Shown: piece after piece, positions 1-6,653 of the stretch | How positions within the stretch are numbered: the first letter of the stretch is position 1 | Layout of the letters: every line of letters begins with the position of its first letter | Source of the DNA: Anaerolineales bacterium | GTDB lineage: Bacteria; Chloroflexota; Anaerolineae; 4572-78; J111 | Length of the DNA stretch: 64,000 nucleotides | Assembly: GCA_015075405.1 (NCBI GenBank) | Contig: JABTUK010000004.1 | Coordinates: 1,302,001 to 1,366,000 of the forward strand | Direction of reading: 5' to 3' | The notes under the pieces: model-generated | What the model was told of the DNA's origin: nothing | The model's database searches: none | Seen by the model: the letters and a program-made list of their open reading frames with translations, nothing else | Program-made: the position numbers and the translations under genes

Positions 1-717
1 ATCGGCCCCTTCGGCCAACACCTGCGCCGATAGATCGGCCAGCGCGCCGGAGGCCGTCGGGTCGGGGCTGCGGTGGGGAAAGCGGCCGTCCGGCTCGCAG
101 TAAAGTTCGCTCACCTGGCAGCCCAACTCGCGCAGCAGCCCGGCGACGATCAGCCCATTGGCCCCGTTGCCGCCGTCTACGACGATTTTCAAAACCTTTG
201 AGGTCTTTAAGACCTCAAAGGTTTGTTGGGCCTGCGCTCTGAGGCGTTCCAGGTAAACGGGCAAAATATCAACCTGCTCTACAGACCCGAAGGGTTTGCC
301 AAACCCTTCGGGTCTATTCACAGCCAGGCGGTAAATTTCCTGGATTTCGTGGTCGTACAGGGTGCGATCCCGGTTGCGCAGCTTGAGGCCGTTGTGTTCG
401 GGCGGGTTATGGCTGGCAGTGACCATCACCCCGCCGCCGGCCCCATAAAAGTCGGTGGCAAAATTATGCGCCGGGGTGGGCGCCTGGCCCACGTCCATCA
501 CATGCAGTCCTGCTTGTAGCAAGCCTTCGACTAGTCCTCGGCTGATCCGGGGGGAACTGAGGCGGGCATCCCGGCCCACTACAATTTTTTCGCTGCCTTC
601 CTGTTTGAAGAAAGCGCCGGTGGCCTGGCCGATGGCAACCACAACGTCATCGGCCAGGTCGCTGTCGGCAATGCCGCGAATACTAAACTCTCGAAAAATA
701 TTGGGATTAATGGGCAT
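1..717 (-). CDS. Phosphomannomutase/phosphoglucomutase, 3' part beyond window
   Basis: Interconverts hexose 1- and 6-phosphates in the cytosol, feeding nucleotide-sugar synthesis. The N-terminal 239 codons are present and read from the ATG at 717. The start resembles the AlgC-type family (MPINPNIFREFSIRG). The phosphoserine loop is clear (VMVTASHNPPEHNG) and is followed by IVVDGGNGANG, so both active-site landmarks of the alpha-D-phosphohexomutase fold are visible. A weak SD (AGGTG) lies 5 nt before the ATG, inside a target-site copy of the adjacent mobile element. It is the last visible gene of the long minus-strand run. Two perfect palindromes are read in frame (192-224 and 283-315), adding residues such as RPEGFGKPFGS. 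Family call is strong; PMM versus PGM preference cannot be decided. Confidence 0.9.
   Translation of the reverse strand, partial: MPINPNIFREFSIRGIADSDLADDVVVAIGQATGAFFKQEGSEKIVVGRDARLSSPRISRGLVEGLLQAGLHVMDVGQAPTPAHNFATDFYGAGGGVMVTASHNPPEHNGLKLRNRDRTLYDHEIQEIYRLAVNRPEGFGKPFGSVEQVDILPVYLERLRAQAQQTFEVLKTSKVLKIVVDGGNGANGLIVAGLLRELGCQVSELYCEPDGRFPHRSPDPTASGALADLSAQVLAEGAD
192..224. repeat. Perfect palindrome inside the phosphomannomutase gene
   Basis: Two 16-bp arms (192-207 and 209-224) are exact reverse complements around one base. It is translated in frame as TFEVLKTSKV just before the VVDGGNG motif. The arms differ from the intergenic palindrome at 28471-28503 by a paired change (CCTTTGAGG versus CCTGTGAGG), so the two belong to one family. 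Confidence 0.85.
283..315. repeat. Second perfect palindrome inside the phosphomannomutase gene
   Basis: 15-bp arms (283-297 and 301-315) with a 3-nt loop, built on AGACCCGAAGGGTTT. It is read through in frame as RPEGFGKPFGS in a loop between the active-site Ser motif and the sugar-binding domain. It is another member of the short REP-like palindrome class in this window. Confidence 0.85.
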
Positions 718-722
718 CTTTA

Positions 723-852
723 CACCTATAGTAACTGCTCAGCCCTCATGTCATTTCGAGGCCATAGGCCGAGAAATCCCCAAGGCGCTATATAGACATT
801 AGGGATTTCTCCCTTCAGTCGAAATGACATGCCTGAACAGTTACCACCTATA
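723..852. mobile_element. MITE-like element, family 1 copy 1, with 8-bp target duplication
   Basis: The core element is 731-844 (114 bp). Its ends are GTAACTGCTCAG and, reversed, GTAACTGTTCAG. The arms stay imperfectly complementary for about 45 bp, including CATGTCATTTCGA and GAGAAATCCC. It is flanked by the direct repeat CACCTATA (723-730 and 845-852), possibly 9 bp with the next G. It encodes nothing. On the minus strand the duplicated target contains the AGGTG that serves as SD of the phosphomannomutase, so insertion kept a ribosome-binding site. A second copy with the same termini but another core is at 47435-47534. Confidence 0.8.
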
Positions 853-863
853 GATAATTTGTC

Positions 864-1622
864 TTAAGCTATCAAACGAGCGGCCAATCCTTTGAGCGCG
901 GTGGTCAGCGGGTGATCGGGGTAGCGCAGGGTAAAAATGTGGGCGCTGGCCAGGGCCATCAGCTCTTCGGAGTGAGGTAACACCGCAATAACTTCACAGC
1001 CAAAGGTCTTTTCGAGGGCGACCTTGACCGAGGGGAAGTTGTAGTCGGCCGGCACTTCATTGGCCACCACCAGCCGCTGCGGCGGCATGTCAATTTTATT
1101 AGCCAGGTCAACCATTACGCTGGTACCTTGATAGTCTTGTTTATCCAGGCGCAGGATAATCGCCATCGTTTGGGCGATGGAGATCGAGGCCAGCGTTTCG
1201 GCATTCAGGCCGGCGTGGGTATCGAGCAGAAGCGCGTCCGTACCCAATTTGTCCACCAATTCGTAACAACCATAGTTCAAAATACCGGCGTCATAGCCCT
1301 CGTGGACGATACGTTTGATATGGTTAAGGTTGCTGCTGGCGGGAATGAGCAGAACTTGCCCGCTGACGCTTCCGCCCAGGCGAGGGGTGACATCGTAAAT
1401 GATTTGATTAATAGTACACTGGCCCCACAGATATTCGTTGAGCGAGTGGGTGATTTCGTTTTCGTCAAGGTGAAACAAAATATGCAGACTGGGCGACTCA
1501 AGATTGGTGTCGAGGACAACCACCCGTTTTCCTTCGGCTGCCAGGAGCGCAGCGATGTTGGCCGTCATGATAGATTTGCCGGTTCCCCGCCGAAAGGAGT
1601 GGATCGAAACAATTTTTGACAT
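864..1622 (-). CDS. MinD/ParA-like P-loop ATPase, paralogue 1
   Basis: A 252-aa cytosolic ATPase of the MinD/ParA (SIMIBI) class. The P-loop near residues 10-17 is FRRGTGKS, so the signature lysine of the deviant Walker A (KGGxGK) is arginine and the first loop glycine is also arginine. The region after strand 2 reads LDTNLESPS, where paralogue 2 (19594-20349) has IDTDIQSPG. The LLLDTHAGLN segment matches the Walker B/switch region. I see no amphipathic membrane-targeting tail like that of true MinD. It lies 48 bp downstream of the HAMP-GAF sensor gene, and its paralogue is at the head of the same run, so a role organising envelope or biosynthetic components is plausible but inferred. The substitutions may reduce hydrolysis. 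Confidence 0.85.
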   Translation of the reverse strand: MSKIVSIHSFRRGTGKSIMTANIAALLAAEGKRVVVLDTNLESPSLHILFHLDENEITHSLNEYLWGQCTINQIIYDVTPRLGGSVSGQVLLIPASSNLNHIKRIVHEGYDAGILNYGCYELVDKLGTDALLLDTHAGLNAETLASISIAQTMAIILRLDKQDYQGTSVMVDLANKIDMPPQRLVVANEVPADYNFPSVKVALEKTFGCEVIAVLPHSEELMALASAHIFTLRYPDHPLTTALKGLAARLIA

Positions 1623-1670
1623 AATCGCTGCTCCCCAAGAATAGGAATGACCTGATTTTGGTTAACTGCC

Positions 1671-3743
1671 TTACGAACTGGCCTTATCGTCGGGGGCCGG
1701 GGAGTCAGGGGGGGGCGTACCACCGCTGCGGCGGCTGCGAATGGTGCGCGCTTTGGCCTGCAAATCCTGGAAGAAGTCGCTATCTACAATTTCGCTGACC
1801 TGCTTCTGGCGCTTGACCTCATCAATTTCGATCCGCAGTTGTTGAATCTCCTGTTTCAGGCTCTGTTCCCGGATGTAGGCTTCCAGGGCAGCCACAGCCA
1901 GGGATGAGTAGGATTCCATCATCTGCTGCAAATTCAAATCAAAGGGGATGATTTGATTGCTTTCTGGGTCCTGGGCATTGATCAGTTGGAGCACGCCGCG
2001 CACTTCACTCTGGCTGTTTTTGAGCGGGATGGTCAGGTAGGAAATGGAGCGATAGTCTGTCTTTTCATCAAAAACGCCGGGGCCGTACATGGTCAGAATA
2101 TCGGGTTGGTAAGCATCAGCAATGTTGAGGGTCTGCCCAATCAGCGCGGCGTGAGCGGCCACACTCTGGTGCGCCGCGCCGGGGGTGGTCTGGTCGTCGT
2201 AGACCGGGAGGGTCATGGGCAGCCGGGAGAAAGTAATATCTTTATCTACGGTACCGCCCATGGCAATTTTCAACGAGTCATTGCGCACAATCACAAACTT
2301 CAAGCGGTCGCCATCTTTGAGATAAACGATGCCGGCGTCGGCGTGGCAGAACTTTTTGGCTTCCAGAAGCATATTTTCCAGGAGCCGGTTAAAGTTCTTT
2401 TCCGAAGCTAACTCGACGCCGATGGGGATGACCACATTCAGCAGGTCATCCGCCCGTTTTTTCTCCTTGCGTACTTGCCATAAAGTCTGGCGGAGTTGAC
2501 CGGTCATACTATTGAAGGCGCCGGCCAGAATGCCGATTTCATCGCTCGACTCGACCCGCGCCTGGGCTTCGAGGTCGCCGCCTCTAATGCGTTCGGCCAC
2601 ACGGGTGAGCCGGCGCACCGGCCCGGCGATATTTTCGCGGAAGATGTAGGCCAGCAGCGCCCCAAAGACCAGCGAGGCTATGCCGCCAATCAGGGTTTGC
2701 TGGTTGGCGTTGAGCAGCCCTTTCCGGCCGGCATCCAATTCGCTCACCAGCCGATCCTGCTGATTTTCGGTAATTTCGGTCAGCAACCGCTGCATGGTTT
2801 CGGTGGCCGGGATGGTTTCGGTGCGGAACAGATAGAGGTCTTCGCGCCAGCGCGGTCCTTCCAGAATTTCAAAAATTCGGTCGGGCAGTTGCAGAAAATC
2901 TTCTCGATTTTGGGCAATCTCGGCAAAAATTACTTGCTGGTCGGGGGTTAATTGGGCTTTGTTGTCGGTCAGACGGTCCCAGGCAATCTGGTTGATATCA
3001 AAGTTGGCTTCGTATTCACCCCGGAAAATCCGGTTGCGAGTGGTCACATAGCCGCGCAAGCCGGAAAGTTGGGCTGCAAACGAGCCTTGAAAATTAGCCA
3101 TATCTTTGAGCAGTTCTTGATTGTTGGTCGAAGCTTCCCGCTGGGCCTGCGTTTCGATGAGGGTTTGCACACCAATTAGCACAGCGCCGGCTTTCTTGAC
3201 GCCTTCGGTGGCCAGCAGTTTGTAAGCCGGTTCTCGCTCTAACTGGTCGTCACGTAGTTCAAAAAGCTGCTCCGGCGAGTCGGCCCATTGGTCATAAATA
3301 GATTTGAGCTGGTTGAACCGATTACGGTCAGCCTCGTCCAAGTTGGTGGAGAGCCGGGTTAACTCGCTCAAATCGGCCTCAAAGTCCTGCCTGGAGTCGA
3401 GGTAGCTGGTCCGAAAATCCTGATCACCCAGGGCCAGATAGCCGCGCACATCGCCAATCATGCGCAGCAAGTCGGCCTGGGCAGCCGAGGCAGCCAAGGC
3501 TACCGGCGCCCGGAATTGAACCGTATTCTCGATGCTGGTGGTGGCCCGGCTGCTGCCGGAATAACTCACCACCACCCCCAGCAAGGTGATAACAACCAGA
3601 ATGCCAAAGCCGATCAACAACCTGGCCCCAATCCTCAAATTTTTGATAAACCTGGCGCCGGGCAAACTGTTGATAAAGCGCGCAAGCGGGCTGCGGGTCT
3701 CGGCGTCGGCAGTGTTGGGTAAAGAAGGGTTAGAAACGGTCAT
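1671..3743 (-). CDS. Membrane sensor: extracytoplasmic helical domain, HAMP, GAF, no output domain
   Basis: About 690 aa. TM1 is at about 42-62, followed by a roughly 290-residue helical extracytoplasmic region, TM2 at about 351-368, HAMP immediately after (DEIGILAGAFNSM region), a coiled coil, a GAF domain at about 450-610 and a C-terminal coiled coil. There is no kinase, GGDEF, cyclase or MCP signalling tip, so the signal must pass by protein contact. I chose the ATG at 3743 because it overlaps the upstream stop as ATGA and has GGAGG 11 nt upstream; a longer frame reaches 3776. It is translationally coupled to the peptide-binding lipoprotein gene. Ligand and partner are unknown; the adjacent MinD-like ATPase is an obvious candidate partner. 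Confidence 0.8.
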   Translation of the reverse strand: MTVSNPSLPNTADAETRSPLARFINSLPGARFIKNLRIGARLLIGFGILVVITLLGVVVSYSGSSRATTSIENTVQFRAPVALAASAAQADLLRMIGDVRGYLALGDQDFRTSYLDSRQDFEADLSELTRLSTNLDEADRNRFNQLKSIYDQWADSPEQLFELRDDQLEREPAYKLLATEGVKKAGAVLIGVQTLIETQAQREASTNNQELLKDMANFQGSFAAQLSGLRGYVTTRNRIFRGEYEANFDINQIAWDRLTDNKAQLTPDQQVIFAEIAQNREDFLQLPDRIFEILEGPRWREDLYLFRTETIPATETMQRLLTEITENQQDRLVSELDAGRKGLLNANQQTLIGGIASLVFGALLAYIFRENIAGPVRRLTRVAERIRGGDLEAQARVESSDEIGILAGAFNSMTGQLRQTLWQVRKEKKRADDLLNVVIPIGVELASEKNFNRLLENMLLEAKKFCHADAGIVYLKDGDRLKFVIVRNDSLKIAMGGTVDKDITFSRLPMTLPVYDDQTTPGAAHQSVAAHAALIGQTLNIADAYQPDILTMYGPGVFDEKTDYRSISYLTIPLKNSQSEVRGVLQLINAQDPESNQIIPFDLNLQQMMESYSSLAVAALEAYIREQSLKQEIQQLRIEIDEVKRQKQVSEIVDSDFFQDLQAKARTIRSRRSGGTPPPDSPAPDDKASS

Positions 3744-5590
3744 TTCGAGACGAGCCTCCAATCTTTGATATTCCATAACTCAGCGTCCCACGGGGTGGGA
3801 TCTACCCCGCTGAGGGCTGGATTGACCCCAATAACCCTGGCCCGGTGAACCAGCGGAATAATGGCGACATCCTCAATAATTTTGTCGTTCATTTGGATGA
3901 AGAGCCGGGTGCGCTTGTCGGGGTCAATTTCGGTAGTGGATTGCCGGTACAGGGCATCGTATTCCGGGTTTTGCCAGCGCCCCACGTTTTCCCCGGTCCA
4001 ATTGTTGTGCTTTTGAGGGATTTGGTCCGTAGTCAAATACTCCATATAAGAGCCGGGATCGGGGTTAGGGTTGCCGTCGTTGTACATTTGCAGGTCGGCA
4101 TAGAAGTGGTAGGCGGTGTTGGGATTGTTAGGGTCGCTGTCAAAAAAGCTGCCCGAGTCAATCACTTTGATTTCGACGTCAACCTTGATAGACCGCAACG
4201 CTCGCTGGATGATTCTTTGGGTTTCCTGGCGCAAGGGATTGGCCGAGGTTTGAAAGAGAACCTCCATTTCTTTGCCGTCTTTATCGCGCACACCGTTGTT
4301 ATTGGTGTCAATCCAGCCGGCTTCATCCAGCAGGGCCGCAGCTTTCTCCAGGTTAAATTCAAATGACGTATTCGGGGAGTCATACTTGGCCGGCGAAACC
4401 AGAATATTGCTGGTCGGCTGAAACGCCGAACCATAGAGGGCGGCAATCGTTTCCCGGTCAATGGCGTAGGCAAAGGCCTGGCGCACTTTTATATCGCTGA
4501 AAAAAGGATGAGGGAAATCGAGGCTGGCGCGCTCGCCGTTAGGGGCAATGCGGTTGGGGTCGGTAAAGTTAAAATAAATTCGTTCGACAAAAGACTGCGG
4601 TACGGGGATGGCCTGGCCCTGGCCCTCAGCCTCCAGTTCGCTCAGCGTAGCGGCGTCCACCTGCAAATTCCAGGCAAAATCTACCTCGCCGGTTTGCAGG
4701 GCCAGGCGGGCCGCTTCTTTAACCGTACCGCCGCCCCGCAGTTCAACCCGGCTAAAGAAAGGTTTATCGGTCTCGCGGAAGAATGGGTTCGGTTCAAAAA
4801 CTATTTTATTGGTATCAACCAATTCATTGCCCAGAAACAGCACTTCTTGAATTTTAATGCCTGGTGGCAGCACCCGGTACGGCCCGGTCCCAACCGGGAG
4901 AATGTTGGCCGGCGCTTCCGCGGCGTTAGGGCCGTTGTAGTCTTCAAAAATATGGCGGGGGATAATCATGCCGGTGGGGCCAACAAAGGGCAAAGACCAG
5001 GCCGGGTTGACATCGCTAAAATTAACTCTGACGGTGTAATCGTCAACAACTTCCACACTGGAAACCGTGCGGTAAACCCCGGCCGAACTGGCCCCCACAG
5101 CGGGGTTAGAAATAAACTGGTAGGTAAACAAAACATCATCGGCGGTGAAAGGTTCGCCGTCGGACCACTTGACATCCTGCTTTAATTTCCAGGTTACAGA
5201 TTTGCCGTCTCCGGCCAGGTCGCCGTTGTCTAAACTGGGAATTTCTGCGGCCAGGAAGGGAACCAAGTTGCCCTCTTTGTCGAAAGAGGCCAGCGGTTCA
5301 TAGGTAATCCGGCTGGCGCCCCAATCCTGCGAGGCCGAGGTGAGGTGAGGGTTGAGCGTACTGGGCGCTTGCCAGTAAAGTAATTTCAGCGTTTCGCCAG
5401 AGCCGCGCCCGGTTGGTTCGGCCGTAGAGGTTGGTTCTACAGGGGTCGAGGTCGGCGTGGTCTGTTGATAGGTCAGTGATTCAGCATTACAGGCGGCCAA
5501 AAATGCTGCCATTATCAACAAAATCGCCATAAGACCAACGGAGGTAAGGTTGGTCTTGCCCTCAAAGTTTTTATAGCCGTGTTTGAACAT
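3740..5590 (-). CDS. Peptide/nickel-type ABC substrate-binding lipoprotein (SBP_bac_5)
   Basis: A 616-aa extracytoplasmic solute-binding protein. The signal peptide ends in the lipobox FLAAC (Cys34), followed by a Thr/Pro-rich tether and the family body. Visible family landmarks are LYWQAPSTLNPHL near the mature start, DVKWSDGEPFTADDV, and GTGPYRV. Such proteins deliver oligopeptides to Opp/Dpp permeases. No permease or ATPase gene of that type lies in the window, so it is an orphan. It sits 24 bp after the phosphopantetheinyl transferase gene and overlaps the sensor gene start (ATGA). It may capture the NRPS product or present a peptide to the sensor; this is inference from gene order. Confidence 0.88.
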   Translation of the reverse strand: MFKHGYKNFEGKTNLTSVGLMAILLIMAAFLAACNAESLTYQQTTPTSTPVEPTSTAEPTGRGSGETLKLLYWQAPSTLNPHLTSASQDWGASRITYEPLASFDKEGNLVPFLAAEIPSLDNGDLAGDGKSVTWKLKQDVKWSDGEPFTADDVLFTYQFISNPAVGASSAGVYRTVSSVEVVDDYTVRVNFSDVNPAWSLPFVGPTGMIIPRHIFEDYNGPNAAEAPANILPVGTGPYRVLPPGIKIQEVLFLGNELVDTNKIVFEPNPFFRETDKPFFSRVELRGGGTVKEAARLALQTGEVDFAWNLQVDAATLSELEAEGQGQAIPVPQSFVERIYFNFTDPNRIAPNGERASLDFPHPFFSDIKVRQAFAYAIDRETIAALYGSAFQPTSNILVSPAKYDSPNTSFEFNLEKAAALLDEAGWIDTNNNGVRDKDGKEMEVLFQTSANPLRQETQRIIQRALRSIKVDVEIKVIDSGSFFDSDPNNPNTAYHFYADLQMYNDGNPNPDPGSYMEYLTTDQIPQKHNNWTGENVGRWQNPEYDALYRQSTTEIDPDKRTRLFIQMNDKIIEDVAIIPLVHRARVIGVNPALSGVDPTPWDAELWNIKDWRLVSK

Positions 5591-5614
5591 ATCTTCTTCT
5601 CCTCAGGCGCTGGT

Positions 5615-6337
5615 TTAGGTCCAATCCCAGTAGTTAAAGCGCCACGCATGCCCCCTCACCGCTACGGCGGCCACATATCCGGGGGCCGGATGAAACGACC
5701 TCAGGAACCAGTGTGAAGCATCGGCTTCATCTTCGCGGATGCTCAACAGCCGGGCTGGTTCGCCGGGGACTAGGGATACACAAAATTGGTCTAACGGCCG
5801 GGCCAACCCGTCGCCGAGGGCCTTGAGATAGGCCTCTTTGCGCGTCCAGCCGTTGAAAAAAGCTTCTTGCCGCTGCTCTACCGGCAGCCCCAGCAGGGCG
5901 GCTTGCTCTGACGGGGCAAAAAATCGCTGAACAATTTGCTCCATATCGGCTATGGGCCGGATTTGCTCCACATCAACCCCAAGTTCCTGATTGGAGGCTA
6001 ACACTATTACCATTAATCCGCCGGAGTGAGCCGGGTTGAAATAAAGCGGAGGCTCGGCGATGGGGTTTGTTAAAGCTGGCTTGCCCCGTGCGCCATAGCT
6101 AAACTGAAACTCACTCCCGTCACAGCCTAAATAACGGCCCAAAATGGTGCGTAGAATACCGCGTCCGACGATAAAGCGCTGCTGGTCCCGCTCAAAGTGA
6201 AAACGATTGGCCCGCAGTTGTTCATCAGAGGCCAGCAGCCTGGCGAATTGTGCTACCTGGGCCGCCGGTTGATCGAGCGCTGCCCGCCACACGTGAATCT
6301 CATCGGGGGCAAGCACCAAGTTTGCGGGCGGGGTCAA
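5615..6337 (-). CDS. Sfp-type 4'-phosphopantetheinyl transferase
   Basis: A 240-aa enzyme that transfers the phosphopantetheine arm of CoA to the serine of carrier domains. The two family signatures are visible: GVDVEQI (about residue 120, Mg-binding Asp/Glu) and WTRKEAYLKALGDGL (about 162-176). The FNPAHSGG segment corresponds to the CoA-contact motif, with Pro-Ala where many Sfp proteins have Leu-Ser. Length is typical for the Sfp/Gsp subclass. It lies 10 bp downstream of the mbtH-like gene and is co-oriented with both NRPS genes, whose two carrier domains are its expected substrates. Confidence 0.93.
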   Translation of the reverse strand: MTPPANLVLAPDEIHVWRAALDQPAAQVAQFARLLASDEQLRANRFHFERDQQRFIVGRGILRTILGRYLGCDGSEFQFSYGARGKPALTNPIAEPPLYFNPAHSGGLMVIVLASNQELGVDVEQIRPIADMEQIVQRFFAPSEQAALLGLPVEQRQEAFFNGWTRKEAYLKALGDGLARPLDQFCVSLVPGEPARLLSIREDEADASHWFLRSFHPAPGYVAAVAVRGHAWRFNYWDWT

Positions 6338-6347
6338 CCAGGGCTGT

Positions 6348-6569
6348 TCAACTGTTACCAGCTTGCTCCTCCATTTTTTTACGCAAGCTCAGCGGTCGCA
6401 TGTCGGTCCAAACTTCCTTGATATAGGCCAGACATTCTTCTTTGGAACCGCTTTTGCCGGCCTCGCGCCAGCCCAGGGGCAGTTCTCGCCCCGCCGGCCA
6501 GATGGAGTACTGCTCTTCGTGGTTGACCACAACTTGATAAAGGGTGGTGTCTTCGCTATCTTGACTCAT
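6348..6569 (-). CDS. MbtH-like protein
   Basis: A 73-aa protein of the MbtH family, small partners that bind and stabilise or activate NRPS adenylation domains. The family core is explicit: NHEEQYSIWPAGRELPLGW, followed by the conserved W in EVWTDMRPLSLR. It lies between the NRPS genes and the phosphopantetheinyl transferase, the usual context. The gap to the upstream NRPS gene is filled by an inverted-repeat element (6585-6653). Confidence 0.95.
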   Translation of the reverse strand: MSQDSEDTTLYQVVVNHEEQYSIWPAGRELPLGWREAGKSGSKEECLAYIKEVWTDMRPLSLRKKMEEQAGNS

Positions 6570-6584
6570 TTGGCAACTCCGAAA

Positions 6585-6653
6585 GCAGTAATCAGTTAGC
6601 AGTAATCAGTTATCAGTTTACTGATGACTGACCCCTGTTCACTGATTACTGTT
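6585..6653. repeat. Word-multimer hairpin (CAGTAATCAGTTA type)
   Basis: The left arm is built from CAGTAATCAGTTAG-like words. The right arm carries the reverse complement (ACTGATGACTG, CACTGATTACTG). The stop codon and last two codons of the downstream-reading NRPS gene (stop at 6646-6648) lie within the right arm. A relative built on the same word is at 57946-58026, also overlapping a gene's stop codon. Confidence 0.7.
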
